13,166 nucleotides of DNA from Gammaproteobacteria bacterium (GTDB taxonomy: Bacteria; Pseudomonadota; Gammaproteobacteria; SZUA-229). Below are positions 1 through 9,305 of the stretch, one piece after another. Where the stretch lies: the NCBI GenBank assembly GCA_013138755.1, contig WTCC01000143.1:1-13166 (forward strand). Reading direction: 5' to 3'. A program made the translations under genes and the position numbers. The notes below the pieces were generated by a model. It was not told where the DNA came from. It worked only from the letters and a program-made list of their open reading frames with translations, and made no database searches. Position 1 is the first letter of the stretch; every line of letters starts with the position of its first letter.

Positions 1-23
1 AATATTTAAACTGGAGAAAAATC

Positions 24-398
24 ATGGCTGTTTCTAAAGATGATATTCTTGAAACTATTTCAAACATGTCTGTAATGGAAGTTGTAGATCTTATTTCTGC
101 AATGGAAGAAAAATTTGGCGTATCTGCCGCTGCTGCTGTAGCTGCTGCGCCTGCTGCTGGTGACGGTGGTGGTGAAGCTGCTGTTAAAGACGAGTTTGAT
201 GTTGTATTTACCGGTTTCGGTGAAAACAAAGTAGCGGCTATTAAAGCTGTTCGCGCAATCACAGGCCTAGGTCTGAAAGAAGCGAAAGATGCAGTAGAAA
301 GTGCGCCTACAGTACTTAAAGAAGCTGCGTCTAAAGACGAAGCTGAAGAAGTTAAAAAGCAGCTTGAAGAAGCTGGCGCAACTTGCGAGCTTAAATAG
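24..398 (+). CDS. rplL: 50S ribosomal protein L7/L12
   Basis: Stalk protein of the large ribosomal subunit; its dimers bind L10 and recruit and stimulate the GTPases EF-G, EF-Tu, IF2 and RF3. The protein is 124 aa, close to the usual 120-125. The N-terminal dimerisation domain (about residues 1-33) carries the conserved [19 protein letters not shown] segment. An Ala/Gly-rich hinge follows (about 34-55), then the C-terminal factor-binding domain with the family signature [19 protein letters not shown]. The start is supported by GGAG at 13-16, seven bases before the ATG. Two oddities: the hinge contains a Gly-rich stretch (GDGGG) where Ala/Pro/Glu is more typical, and a Cys lies three residues from the C-terminus. 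In this gene order rplJ should lie just upstream, outside the window. Identification is secure. Confidence 0.98.
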   Translation: MAVSKDDILETISNMSVMEVVDLISAMEEKFGVSAAAAVAAAPAAGDGGGEAAVKDEFDVVFTGFGENKVAAIKAVRAITGLGLKEAKDAVESAPTVLKEAASKDEAEEVKKQLEEAGATCELK

Positions 399-634
399 AG
401 GTATCGCGCTGAAATCGATAGCCCTGTTAATCAATTTAACGGGGTTGGTGATGTCAGCGACAGGAAGGCTGGAAGAGCTGTTTTAATTAACAGTTTTCTC
501 CCGGCCTTTTCCTGTTTCTATCGTAAAGCGATAGTGAAAAGTGCTCGAGCGGCTTGTGTGCAAGAAAGCACGTTCGAAAGTAAGTGGCGTAAAACGCTAC
601 ATTAAATAAATTTTAGATTAAACGAGGAAGACTG
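399..634 (+). promoter_or_regulatory. rplL-rpoB intercistronic region with tandem RNA hairpins
   Basis: This 236-base gap holds no convincing ORF or promoter but can fold into six successive stem-loops on the + strand: 402-406/416-420, 422-430/436-444 (9 bp, one G-U), 460-472/501-515 (13 bp with a TT bulge, plus the inner stem 478-482/489-493), 518-523/529-534, 541-545/567-571 (with inner 553-556/561-564), and 584-589/595-600. None is directly followed by a clean U-run, so none is a textbook intrinsic terminator. In E. coli the equivalent gap carries a partial attenuator and an RNase III cleavage site that lower rpoBC expression relative to the ribosomal proteins. By position, the long imperfect stem 460-515 is the best candidate for a similar processing site; that role is inference. 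The rpoB ribosome binding site (GAGGAAG, 624-630) ends the region. Confidence 0.6.
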
Positions 635-3600
635 ATGACATATTCTTTTACCGAGAAAAAGAGACTCCGTAAGGATTTCGGTAAGCGTCCACCTGTTTTG
701 GATGTGCCCTATTTGTTATCTATGCAAATCGATTCATTTCGTGGTTATTTGCAATCAGAGAAAACAGCAGCGCAACGTGAAAGTACCGGCTTACAGGGTG
801 CTTTTGAATCGGTTTTTCCAATTGTCAGTTACTCAGGCCATGTAAAGTTACAATTTGTTGAGTATAGACTAGGAAAGCCTGTTTTTGATGTAAAAGAATG
901 TCAGCTTCGTGGTTTAACGTACGCAGCACCGCTGCGTGTCGTATTGCGTCTTGAGATATACGACAAAGACAATAAGAAGAAAACAACACCAAAAGAAGTG
1001 AAAGAGCAGGAAGTTTTCATGGGCGAAATGCCTTTGATGACAAATAACGGCACTTTTGTTATCAATGGTACCGAGCGTGTAATCGTGTCTCAGTTACATC
1101 GTTCTCCTGGTGTTTTATTCGATCATGATAAAGGCAAGACGCATTCGTCAGGTAAGATCTTGTATTCTGCCCGAGTCATACCTTACCGTGGTTCCTGGTT
1201 GGACTTCGAATTTGATCCTAAAGACAGCGTGTTTGTTCGTATCGATCGTCGTCGTAAATTACCGGCATCGGTTCTGTTGCGTTCACTGGGTTATAACAAC
1301 GAAGAAATTCTTGATATCTTCTTTGATAGCATCGAGTACAGCTTCACCAAAGAGGGTGTTAGTTTTGATCTTGTTCCTGAACGCCTACGTGGTGATACAG
1401 CCAGTTTCGACATAACGGCTGGAAAAGAAGTTGTTGTTGAGACGGGCAAACGTGTGACTATGCGTCACATTAAGTTGTTAGAAAAGAAAAAAATTAAAAA
1501 GCTTAAAGCGCCGCTGGATTACCTGATTGGTAAAATTTTAGCTAACGACATAATCGATGAAGAAACCGGTGAAGTGATGGTGCCGGCAAACTCTGAGTTT
1601 ACAGAAGAGCTAATCGCTTTTGTTCAGGAAAAAGGCATTAAAAGTGTTCGTGTGATTTACACTAATGATTTAGACACTGGCCCATTCATATCTAATACAT
1701 TGGCAGTCGATAGCACCACTACAAAACTGGAAGCGCAGATCGAGATCTATCGCATGATGCGCCCTGGTGAGCCACCAACAAAAGACGCTGCTGAGAACCT
1801 GTTTAATAATCTATTCTTCTCTGCTGACCGTTATGATATTTCGACAGTAGGTCGTATGAAATTTAACCGCCGTCTGCAACGCGGTACGTCTGAAGGTCCT
1901 GGTGTGCTCTATGATCACCGTCACTTTAGCTCTCGTAAAGACGATTATGCGAAAGAATTATGTGAGTCACAAGGTGAAGTATCAGATATCCTTTCAGTGA
2001 TGAAAGAGCTGATCTCTATTCGTAACGGTAGTGGTACAGTTGACGATATTGATCATCTTGGTAATCGTCGTATCCGTAGTGTTGGTGAGATGGCTGAGAA
2101 CGTTTTCCGAGTTGGTCTGGTCCGTGTTGAGCGTGCAGTAAAAGAGCGTCTGACCACTGCTGAGCAAGATGCGTTGATGCCACAAGATTTGATTAATGCG
2201 AAACCTGTGGCTGCAGCCGTTAAAGAATTCTTTGGTTCAAGTCAGTTATCTCAGTTCATGGATCAAAATAATCCACTATCTGAAGTGACACACAAACGTC
2301 GTATTTCCGCATTGGGCCCAGGTGGTCTGACGCGTGAGCGTGCTGGTTTTGAGGTTCGTGACGTGCATCCAACACATTACGGTCGAGTCTGTCCTATTGA
2401 AACCCCTGAGGGACCAAACATTGGTCTGATTAATTCATTGGCCGTGTACGCACGAACAAATGCCTATGGTTTCCTGGAAACGCCTTATCGTAAAGTTGTA
2501 AAAGGTGTAGCAACATTAGAGATTGATTACCTCTCTGCGATTGAAGAAGGTGGTTTCGTTATTGCGCAGGCAAATGCGACGATGAATCCTAAAGGTAAAT
2601 TAACCGATGAGATGGTTTCATGTCGTCATCTGAATGAATTCTCTCTGTCGTCACCAGCTGAAGTGCAGTATATGGATGTATCGCCTAGACAGATTGTTTC
2701 TGTTGCGGCATCGTTGATTCCTTTCCTTGAGCATGATGATGCTAACCGTGCGTTGATGGGGTCAAACATGCAGCGTCAGGCGGTACCAACATTACGTGCT
2801 GATAAGCCGTTAGTCGGTACAGGTATGGAGCGTGCAGTAGCGCATGACTCTGGTGCGTCGGTTGTTTCTATACGTGGTGGTATTATCGATTCTGTTGATG
2901 CATCTCGAATCGTAGTGCGTGCACATGAAGCTGAAGCGGCTGACGGGGCAACAGGTGTTGACATATACAACCTGACTAAATACACACGTTCAAATCAAAA
3001 TACCTGTATCAATCAGCGCCCTCTAGTGAAAGTAGGTGATTCGATTCAGCGCGGTGACATCATCGCTGACGGTCCATCTACTGACATGGGCGAGCTGGCA
3101 CTAGGTCAAAACATGCTGGTTGCATACATGGCGTGGAATGGTTACAACTTCGAGGATTCGATCATAATCTCTGAGCGAGTGGTGGAAGAAGATCGTTATA
3201 CCACTATCCATATCCAGGAGCTAAGCAGTGTTGCTCGTGATACTAAATTAGGTTCTGAAGAGATCACTGCTGATATTCCTAACGTCAGTGAAAGTTTGTT
3301 ATCTAAACTGGATGAGTCTGGAGTGGTTTACGTCGGTGCGGAAGTTAAGCCGGGTGATATCCTGGTCGGCAAAGTGACGCCTAAGGGTGAGACGCAACTA
3401 ACAGCTGAAGAAAAACTTTTGCGTGCCATCTTCGGTGAAAAAGCTTCTGATGTGAAAGATTCATCTTTACGTGTTGGTGCTAGTACTCATGGTACGGTTA
3501 TCGGCGTTCAAGTCTTTACCCGTGAAGGTGTAGATAAAGACAAGCGTGCGCTGGAGATCGAAGAAGAAGAGGTCGCTTCTGTGAAGAAAGACGTTGATGC

Positions 3601-4777
3601 GCAGTGGCGTATCATCGAAGAAGATCTGTTTGCACGTATGGCAAAAGTCTTTACTGGTAACCAGGCAGCTGGTGGTCCGGCTGGGCTGAAATCTGGTGAC
3701 AAGATTACAGCTGCTTATCTGAAAGATCTTGATCATAGTGACTGGTTGACGATTCGCTTAAAAGATGAGAAAGACAATGCGCGTATCGAGGCGCTGTCTC
3801 TGCAGCATAAAGAGCAGCGTGAATTGCTGGATGCGTACTTTACTGAGAAGAGAGATAAGTTAACCGCAGGTGATGATCTGGCGCCAGGCGTGTTGAAGAT
3901 GGTTAAAGTTTATCTGGCTGTTAAGCGCCGTATGCAACCTGGCGACAAGATGGCTGGTCGTCACGGTAACAAGGGTGTTGTTTCGATTATCGTTCCTGTT
4001 GAAGATATGCCGCACACGGCTGATGGCACACCGGTAGATATCATTCTGAATCCACTAGGCGTACCTTCACGTATGAACGTGGGCCAGGTCCTGGAAACGC
4101 ATCTCGGTCTTGCTGCAAAAGGATTAGGTGATGTCATCAGTAAGATGCTTGATGATAAAGAATCAGTGCCAAGCATTCGTAAGTTCCTTAATGAAATTTA
4201 TAACCATAAAGAAAATAAAGTTGATCTGAAATCATTCAGTGATGAAGAGCTGTTAGATCTGGCAAATAATCTACGTAAGGGTGTGCCGATGGCGACACCA
4301 GTATTTGATGGTGCTGAGGAAGAAGAAATTCGTCGCATGCTAGAGCTTGGTGGAATGCCAGTCAGCGGTCAGGAAACATTGTACGACGGTCGAACGGGTC
4401 AGAAGTTTGATAACCCTGTCACCATCGGTTACAAATACATGCTGAAACTGAATCACTTGATCGATGACAAGATGCATGCGCGTTCTACTGGTCCGTACAG
4501 TCTGGTCACGCAGCAACCACTGGGTGGTAAAGCACAGTTTGGTGGTCAGCGTTTCGGTGAGATGGAAGTGTGGGCACTGGAAGCATACGGTGCTGCATAC
4601 ACCTTGCAGGAAATGTTAACGGTTAAGTCGGATGACGTAGCTGGTCGTAACAAGATGTACAAGAATATTGTTGATGGTAATCATCATATGGAGCCGGGAA
4701 TGCCGGAATCCTTCAATGTGCTACTTAAAGAGATTCGTGCTCTAGGTATCAACATTGAATTGGAGCTGGAGAAATAA
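635..4777 (+). CDS. rpoB: DNA-directed RNA polymerase subunit beta
   Basis: Second largest subunit of RNA polymerase, forming one jaw of the DNA channel and half of the active centre. It is 1380 aa against 1342 in E. coli. Start: ATG preceded by GAGGAAG at 624-630, with the family N-terminus ([17 protein letters not shown]). Visible landmarks are the rifampicin region (residues 534-565, starting [15 protein letters not shown]), the active-centre lysines in [12 protein letters not shown] (K1105 and K1113, matching E. coli K1065 and K1073), H1274 in [11 protein letters not shown] (E. coli H1237), and the conserved end ([19 protein letters not shown]). The rifampicin contact positions equivalent to E. 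coli D516, H526 and S531 are wild type. The extra length comes mainly from about 22 residues near 426-447 and about 13 residues in the variable SI2 region. Co-transcription with rplL upstream and rpoC downstream is expected. Confidence 0.99.
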   Translation: MTYSFTEKKRLRKDFGKRPPVLDVPYLLSMQIDSFRGYLQSEKTAAQRESTGLQGAFESVFPIVSYSGHVKLQFVEYRLGKPVFDVKECQLRGLTYAAPLRVVLRLEIYDKDNKKKTTPKEVKEQEVFMGEMPLMTNNGTFVINGTERVIVSQLHRSPGVLFDHDKGKTHSSGKILYSARVIPYRGSWLDFEFDPKDSVFVRIDRRRKLPASVLLRSLGYNNEEILDIFFDSIEYSFTKEGVSFDLVPERLRGDTASFDITAGKEVVVETGKRVTMRHIKLLEKKKIKKLKAPLDYLIGKILANDIIDEETGEVMVPANSEFTEELIAFVQEKGIKSVRVIYTNDLDTGPFISNTLAVDSTTTKLEAQIEIYRMMRPGEPPTKDAAENLFNNLFFSADRYDISTVGRMKFNRRLQRGTSEGPGVLYDHRHFSSRKDDYAKELCESQGEVSDILSVMKELISIRNGSGTVDDIDHLGNRRIRSVGEMAENVFRVGLVRVERAVKERLTTAEQDALMPQDLINAKPVAAAVKEFFGSSQLSQFMDQNNPLSEVTHKRRISALGPGGLTRERAGFEVRDVHPTHYGRVCPIETPEGPNIGLINSLAVYARTNAYGFLETPYRKVVKGVATLEIDYLSAIEEGGFVIAQANATMNPKGKLTDEMVSCRHLNEFSLSSPAEVQYMDVSPRQIVSVAASLIPFLEHDDANRALMGSNMQRQAVPTLRADKPLVGTGMERAVAHDSGASVVSIRGGIIDSVDASRIVVRAHEAEAADGATGVDIYNLTKYTRSNQNTCINQRPLVKVGDSIQRGDIIADGPSTDMGELALGQNMLVAYMAWNGYNFEDSIIISERVVEEDRYTTIHIQELSSVARDTKLGSEEITADIPNVSESLLSKLDESGVVYVGAEVKPGDILVGKVTPKGETQLTAEEKLLRAIFGEKASDVKDSSLRVGASTHGTVIGVQVFTREGVDKDKRALEIEEEEVASVKKDVDAQWRIIEEDLFARMAKVFTGNQAAGGPAGLKSGDKITAAYLKDLDHSDWLTIRLKDEKDNARIEALSLQHKEQRELLDAYFTEKRDKLTAGDDLAPGVLKMVKVYLAVKRRMQPGDKMAGRHGNKGVVSIIVPVEDMPHTADGTPVDIILNPLGVPSRMNVGQVLETHLGLAAKGLGDVISKMLDDKESVPSIRKFLNEIYNHKENKVDLKSFSDEELLDLANNLRKGVPMATPVFDGAEEEEIRRMLELGGMPVSGQETLYDGRTGQKFDNPVTIGYKYMLKLNHLIDDKMHARSTGPYSLVTQQPLGGKAQFGGQRFGEMEVWALEAYGAAYTLQEMLTVKSDDVAGRNKMYKNIVDGNHHMEPGMPESFNVLLKEIRALGINIELELEK
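2234..2329 (+). other. rpoB: Rifampicin-resistance-determining region of rpoB, wild type
   Basis: Codons 534-565 match the E. coli 507-538 segment with a single conservative change (Ile to Val in LSEVTHKRR). The positions equivalent to L511, Q513, D516, H526, R529, S531 and L533 all carry the sensitive residue, so no rifampicin-resistance substitution is present in this cluster. Confidence 0.9.
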
Positions 4778-4855
4778 GTCTTAACAGACGGGTTTCAGGC
4801 ACATATCGCTGTAAAGCGTAACCATATATAAATAATACAAACAGGATTTAGGGCA
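4778..4855 (+). promoter_or_regulatory. rpoB-rpoC spacer with rpoC ribosome binding site
   Basis: A 78-base spacer within a transcription unit. It contains two tiny hairpins: GTCT/AGAC at 4778-4781/4786-4789, directly after the rpoB stop, and CGCT/AGCG at 4807-4810/4815-4818 closed by a GUAA (GNRA-type) tetraloop. An A/T-rich stretch leads to the probable Shine-Dalgarno AGGA at 4843-4846, nine bases before the rpoC ATG. I see no terminator and no convincing promoter, so rpoC most likely depends on rpoB transcription. Confidence 0.55.
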
Positions 4856-7800
4856 ATGAAAGACTTACTTAAGCTCATTAAACAACCAGGCCAAAATGAA
4901 GATTTTGATGCAATTAAAATTAGCCTTGCATCTCCATCACAGATTCAATCCTGGTCTTTCGGTGAAGTAAAGAAACCGGAAACCATTAACTATCGTACGT
5001 TCAAACCAGAACGTGACGGTCTGTTCTGTGCCAAGATTTTTGGTCCGGTAAAAGACTACGAGTGCTTGTGTGGAAAGTACAAGCGTCTGAAGCATCGCGG
5101 TGTTGTCTGTGAGAAGTGTGGTGTTGAAGTCACGCAATCCAAAGTACGTCGTGAGCGTATGGGTCACATCGATCTGGCTAGTCCGGTTGCGCACATCTGG
5201 TATTTGAAATCATTGCCATCACGTATTGGTCTGCTATTGGATATGACCTTACGTGAAATCGAACGTATCCTTTATTTCGAAGCGTTTGTTGTTATCGAAC
5301 CGGGTTTAACCACGCTGGAAAAAGGTCAGTTATTGACTGATGAATCGTATCTTGAAGCCATTGAAGAGCATGGTGATGAGTTTGATGCACGCATGGGTGC
5401 AGAAGCTGTTCACGAAATGTTGAAGAGTCTGGTGCTCGAAGAAGAGCGTATTCAGATCCGCGAAGACATGGGTGCGACTAAATCTGAAACTAAGCTGAAA
5501 CGTTTAGCTAAACGCCTTAAGTTGGTTGAATCATTTACTGCTTCAGGTAATCGTCCAGAGTGGATGATTATGACTATATTGCCAGTGCTTCCACCTGATC
5601 TGCGTCCTTTGGTGCCCCTGGATGGTGGTCGTTTTGCAACATCGGATCTAAATGATTTGTATCGTCGTGTCATTAATCGTAATAACCGTCTAAAGCGTTT
5701 ACTCGAATTGTATGCGCCAGACATCATCGTGCGTAACGAAAAACGTATGCTGCAAGAATCTGTCGATGCGTTGATGGATAACGGTCGTCGTGGTCGAGCG
5801 ATTACCGGTACTAACAAACGTCCGTTGAAATCTTTAGCAGACATGATTAAAGGTAAACAAGGCCGCTTCCGCCAGAACTTACTGGGTAAACGTGTTGATT
5901 ACTCCGGTCGTTCAGTGATCGTGGTTGGTCCAACGCTGAAATTGCATCAGTGTGGTCTGCCGAAGAAGATGTCACTTGAATTGTTCAAGCCATTTATCTT
6001 CAATAAATTATTGCGTCGCGGTTTAGCAACAACCATTAAAGCTGCGAAGAAAATGGTTGAGAAAGAAGGTTCCGAAGTTTGGGATATTCTTGATGAAGTT
6101 ATTCGTGAACATCCGGTTATGCTTAACCGTGCACCAACACTGCATAGATTAGGTATTCAGGCGTTCGAGCCTGTACTGATCGAAGGTAAAGCGATTCAGT
6201 TACACCCATTGGTCTGTACTGCTTTCAATGCTGACTTTGACGGTGACCAGATGGCTGTTCACGTACCGCTCTCTATCGAAGCACAGTTAGAAGCGCGAAC
6301 ATTGATGCTGGCAACAAATAACATCCTGTCTCCTGCATCTGGCGATCCAATCATCGTACCTTCACAAGATATCGTCTTAGGTCTTTATTACATGACTCGC
6401 GAGTCAATCAATGTTAATGGTGAAGGCATGGTCTTCGCTGATGTTGATGAAGTACATCGTGCGTTTGATGCTGGGGTATGTGATCTACAGGCGAGAGTTA
6501 AGGCGCGTATTAAAGAGGTAGTATTTAACGAAGAAGGTGAGCTGGTAGAGAAGTTCACGATCGTTGATACGACAGTTGGCCGAGCTATTCTTTCTGAGAT
6601 TATTCCAGCGGGCATCCCTTACGAATTAGTCAATCAAGACTTAGGTAAGAAAGCAATCTCAAACTTGATTAACTCTTGTTACCGTCAGGTTGGTCTGAAA
6701 GAAACTGTTATTTTTGCTGACCAGCTAATGTATACCGGTTTCAGATATTCGACTCGTTCGGGTATCTCGATCTGTATCGACGATATGGTTATTCCAGAAG
6801 AAAAAGGAGCTCTGTTAGCTGGTGCTGATGCGGAAGTAAAAGAGATTCAAGATCAATATGCTTCAGGTCTGGTAACAAACGGCGAGCGTTATAACAAAGT
6901 TGTTGATATCTGGTCGCATGCGAATGAAGCAGTGGCTAAAGCCATGATGGATAAATTGAGTACCATCACAGTAAAAAATGCCGAAGGCAAGATGGAAACA
7001 CAACCTTCGTTTAATAACATTTTCGTGATGGCCGATTCTGGCGCTCGTGGTTCAGCTGCGCAGATTCGTCAGCTTGCTGGTATGCGTGGTCTGATGGCTA
7101 AACCGGACGGTTCTATTATTGAAACGCCGATTACTGCGAATTTCCGCGAAGGTTTGAATGTACTGCAATACTTTATTTCGACACATGGTGCTCGTAAAGG
7201 TTTGGCAGATACTGCGTTGAAAACAGCTAACTCTGGTTATCTGACGCGTCGTCTGGTCGATGTTGCACAAGACATGGTTATCCTGAAGCAGGACTGTAAT
7301 ACTGAGAAAGGTATGTTGGTTCAGTCGATTATTGAAGGTGGCGATGTTGTTATGCCATTGAGTGAGCTGGTGTTAGGTCGCGTGGTTGCACGTGACGTTG
7401 TTAACACTGATGATGAAGTGTTGATTCCTCGTGATACCTTGCTCGATGAGCAATGGGTCGAGCAGCTTGATGAACTGGGCGTTGACGAAATTTTCGTGCG
7501 TTCAGTTATTACCTGTGAAAATAAACAGGGCGTTTGCTCTATGTGTTACGGACGTGATCTTGCACGTGGGCATCTGGTCAATCATGGTGAGGCTGTTGGT
7601 GTAATCGCAGCGCAATCTATCGGTGAGCCTGGAACGCAGTTAACCATGCGTACTTTCCATATCGGTGGTGCGGCGAGTCGATCTGCGGCTGCCAATAGCG
7701 TTAGCGTGAAAACTTCGGGTACGGCTCGTCTGCATAATATTAACGTCGTGCATCAGACCAGTGGTAATTTGGTTGCGGTTTCTCGTTCTGGTGAGCTTGG

Positions 7801-9127
7801 TGTAACCGATGAAAACGGCCGTGAGCGTGAGCTGTATAAAATCCCTTACGGTGCTGTTATCTCTGTTGAAGATGGCGGCCAAGTTACAGGTGGGCAAGTT
7901 GTTGCTACCTGGGATCCGCATACTCATCCGATTATTACTGAGGTGGCAGGTAAAGTTAAATTCACTGATTTTGCTGATGGTATCAGTGTTCAGAAAGAAA
8001 CGGATGATGTTACTGGTCTGTCATCGATTGTAGTGATCGATCCGAAACAGCGTCCGACAGCTGGTAAAGATATGCGTCCTCTGATGACTTTGGTGGATGC
8101 GAAAGGTAAAGATCTTAATATCGCTGGTACTGATCAGCCGGCACGTTACTTCTTACCATCCGGTGCGATTATTAATATCGATGATGGTAATGATGTGTCA
8201 GTTGGTGATGTTATTGCGCGTATTCCACAGGAATCTAGTAAGACACGTGATATTACCGGTGGTCTGCCGCGCGTTGCTGATCTGTTTGAGGCACGTAAAC
8301 CTAAAGAGCCAGCTATCATGGCGGAAGCTTCAGGCGTCGTTAGCTTTGGTAAAGAAACCAAAGGTAAGCAGCGTCTGGTTATCACTAAAGATAGTTCGGA
8401 AGCGATTGAGTCACTGATTCCTAAATGGCGGCATATCAATGTGTTCGAAGGTGAGCGCGTTGAGCAGGGTGAGGTTATTTCTGATGGTGAGCGCAGTGCG
8501 CACGATATTCTGCGTTTGCTCGGTGCTGAAGAACTAGCCGAGTACCTGGTGAATGAGATTCAAGATGTATATCGTCTGCAAGGTGTGAAGATCAATGATA
8601 AGCACATCGAAGTTATTATTCGTCAGATGTTGCGTAAATGTGAAATCATCGAAGGTGGTGAATCTAAATACCTTAAAGGTGAGATCGTTGAACGTGCACG
8701 TGTTATCGCAGAGTGTGAAGTTCTGAAAGAAGAAGGCAAGGAACCGGCTATCTTTGAGCCAATACTATTAGGTATTACTAAAGGCTCATTGGTTACTGAA
8801 TCCTTTATTTCAGCAGCTTCGTTCCAGGAAACAACACGTGTATTGACCGAAGCCTCAGTGCGAGGTGGTAGTGATCCATTACGCGGATTGAAAGAAAATG
8901 TCATTGTAGGTCGATTGATTCCTGCCGGCACCGGTCTGGCTTTCCATGAAGAAAGACAGCGCCAGCGCACAGCGGACATCGAAGCTGCTTTTATCACTGA
9001 AGAAGAAGCTGCTGCTGAATTAAGCTCAGAAGTGACAGAAGAACTGACTGATGTAGAAGTGCCAGCAGAGATCGTAGAGTCTGCTGCTGTTGAAGAGGCT
9101 GAAGAGCAACCTAAACAGGATGCTTAA
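4856..9127 (+). CDS. rpoC: DNA-directed RNA polymerase subunit beta'
   Basis: Largest subunit of RNA polymerase, carrying the catalytic magnesium site and the clamp. It is 1423 aa against 1407 in E. coli, beginning [10 protein letters not shown] as the family does. Visible elements: the N-terminal zinc ribbon (C70, C72, C85, C88), the NADFDGDQM catalytic loop with D460, D462 and D464 (same numbering as E. coli), the bridge-helix/trigger-loop neighbourhood ([20 protein letters not shown]), and the second zinc site (C814, C887, C894, C897). The trigger loop ([16 protein letters not shown]) is followed by the long gammaproteobacterial SI3 insertion (about 945-1130). The omega-contacting C-terminal part ([18 protein letters not shown]) is present. 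The last 45 residues form a strongly acidic, low-complexity tail. It assembles with RpoB, alpha2 and omega into core enzyme. Confidence 0.99.
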   Translation: MKDLLKLIKQPGQNEDFDAIKISLASPSQIQSWSFGEVKKPETINYRTFKPERDGLFCAKIFGPVKDYECLCGKYKRLKHRGVVCEKCGVEVTQSKVRRERMGHIDLASPVAHIWYLKSLPSRIGLLLDMTLREIERILYFEAFVVIEPGLTTLEKGQLLTDESYLEAIEEHGDEFDARMGAEAVHEMLKSLVLEEERIQIREDMGATKSETKLKRLAKRLKLVESFTASGNRPEWMIMTILPVLPPDLRPLVPLDGGRFATSDLNDLYRRVINRNNRLKRLLELYAPDIIVRNEKRMLQESVDALMDNGRRGRAITGTNKRPLKSLADMIKGKQGRFRQNLLGKRVDYSGRSVIVVGPTLKLHQCGLPKKMSLELFKPFIFNKLLRRGLATTIKAAKKMVEKEGSEVWDILDEVIREHPVMLNRAPTLHRLGIQAFEPVLIEGKAIQLHPLVCTAFNADFDGDQMAVHVPLSIEAQLEARTLMLATNNILSPASGDPIIVPSQDIVLGLYYMTRESINVNGEGMVFADVDEVHRAFDAGVCDLQARVKARIKEVVFNEEGELVEKFTIVDTTVGRAILSEIIPAGIPYELVNQDLGKKAISNLINSCYRQVGLKETVIFADQLMYTGFRYSTRSGISICIDDMVIPEEKGALLAGADAEVKEIQDQYASGLVTNGERYNKVVDIWSHANEAVAKAMMDKLSTITVKNAEGKMETQPSFNNIFVMADSGARGSAAQIRQLAGMRGLMAKPDGSIIETPITANFREGLNVLQYFISTHGARKGLADTALKTANSGYLTRRLVDVAQDMVILKQDCNTEKGMLVQSIIEGGDVVMPLSELVLGRVVARDVVNTDDEVLIPRDTLLDEQWVEQLDELGVDEIFVRSVITCENKQGVCSMCYGRDLARGHLVNHGEAVGVIAAQSIGEPGTQLTMRTFHIGGAASRSAAANSVSVKTSGTARLHNINVVHQTSGNLVAVSRSGELGVTDENGRERELYKIPYGAVISVEDGGQVTGGQVVATWDPHTHPIITEVAGKVKFTDFADGISVQKETDDVTGLSSIVVIDPKQRPTAGKDMRPLMTLVDAKGKDLNIAGTDQPARYFLPSGAIINIDDGNDVSVGDVIARIPQESSKTRDITGGLPRVADLFEARKPKEPAIMAEASGVVSFGKETKGKQRLVITKDSSEAIESLIPKWRHINVFEGERVEQGEVISDGERSAHDILRLLGAEELAEYLVNEIQDVYRLQGVKINDKHIEVIIRQMLRKCEIIEGGESKYLKGEIVERARVIAECEVLKEEGKEPAIFEPILLGITKGSLVTESFISAASFQETTRVLTEASVRGGSDPLRGLKENVIVGRLIPAGTGLAFHEERQRQRTADIEAAFITEEEAAAELSSEVTEELTDVEVPAEIVESAAVEEAEEQPKQDA

Positions 9128-9129
9128 AG

Positions 9130-9173
9130 CTTAACTGGGCGCGTTTTAACTCCCTGTCTGCTTGACAGTTAAG
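9130..9173 (+). repeat. Inverted repeat overlapping the str promoter -35 box
   Basis: Perfect 8-bp arms CTTAACTG (9130-9137) and CAGTTAAG (9166-9173) are separated by 28 bases. The right arm overlaps the last two bases of the -35 hexamer. A second, mutually exclusive short hairpin, CTGTC/GACAG (9154-9158/9164-9168), lies inside. Neither is followed by a U-tract, so this is not a clear terminator for rpoC. It could be an operator-like dyad or an mRNA 3'-end structure formed on read-through, or chance. Confidence 0.35.
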
Positions 9174-9190
9174 GGTAGTGGGAATAGAAT
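9162..9190 (+). promoter_or_regulatory. Sigma70 promoter of the str operon
   Basis: A perfect -35 hexamer TTGACA (9162-9167) and a -10 hexamer TAGAAT (9185-9190, five of six consensus bases) are separated by the optimal 17 bases. The following discriminator reads TGCGCC, closely resembling the GC-rich discriminators of rRNA P1 promoters, a feature associated with negative stringent control by ppGpp/DksA. Transcription should start near 9197-9199, about 124 nt ahead of rpsL. It would drive rpsL, rpsG, fusA and tuf. Confidence 0.85.
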
Positions 9191-9202
9191 TGCGCCTCTT
9201 TT

Positions 9203-9245
9203 GACGGGCCCCAAGGTTTAATCCTCAGGGCCTGTTGTTTATTTT
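9203..9245 (+). terminator. Terminator-like hairpin in the rpsL leader (rpoC terminator or attenuator)
   Basis: Nine consecutive pairs, including G-U pairs, form between 9203-9211 and 9228-9236, with a core of GGCCC against GGGCC. An inner AGG/CCT stem (9214-9216/9223-9225) extends it. The T-rich stretch TTGTTTATTTT (9235-9245) follows. It lies a few bases downstream of the predicted str start site, so it could end rpoC read-through transcripts, attenuate str transcription, or both. The T-tract is interrupted, so full termination is uncertain. Confidence 0.5.
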
Positions 9246-9246
9246 A

Positions 9247-9305
9247 GCCTGTAGTAAATACCAACAGGCGCCGCTAAACTAATGATTTATATGTCATTGT
9301 TGCGG
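9247..9305 (+). promoter_or_regulatory. Structured 5' leader of rpsL, two further hairpins
   Basis: Two abutting stem-loops follow the terminator-like element. The first pairs GCCTGT (9247-9252) with ACAGGC (9264-9269). The second pairs 9271-9274, 9277-9279 and 9281-9285 with 9302-9305, 9299-9301 and 9294-9298 respectively, twelve base pairs with two small bulges. It ends five bases before the rpsL Shine-Dalgarno GGAG (9311-9314). CAACAGGC (9262-9269) is also perfectly complementary to GCCTGTTG (9230-9237) within the preceding hairpin, giving a mutually exclusive fold. A cis-regulatory RNA for the str operon is a reasonable inference; no ligand or protein can be assigned. Confidence 0.5.

Noticed and set aside
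422-444. The 9-bp stem-loop after rplL as an intrinsic terminator
   Set aside because: The stem is followed by TTGGTGATG, not a U-run, so it is kept only as part of the structured leader.
301-486. 61-codon + strand frame overlapping the rplL end and running into the rplL-rpoB gap
   Set aside because: It is out of frame with rplL, Lys/Leu-rich from reading A-rich codons in a shifted frame, has no ribosome binding site, and ends inside a hairpin. It is a shadow frame.
2234-2329. Rifampicin-resistance substitutions in rpoB
   Set aside because: All main contact residues of the cluster are wild type; the single Ile to Val difference is conservative and not a known resistance change.
5452-5844. 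130-codon antisense frame inside rpoC
   Set aside because: The sense strand encodes one of the most conserved parts of beta'. The Arg/Ser-rich antisense product is typical of a shadow frame.
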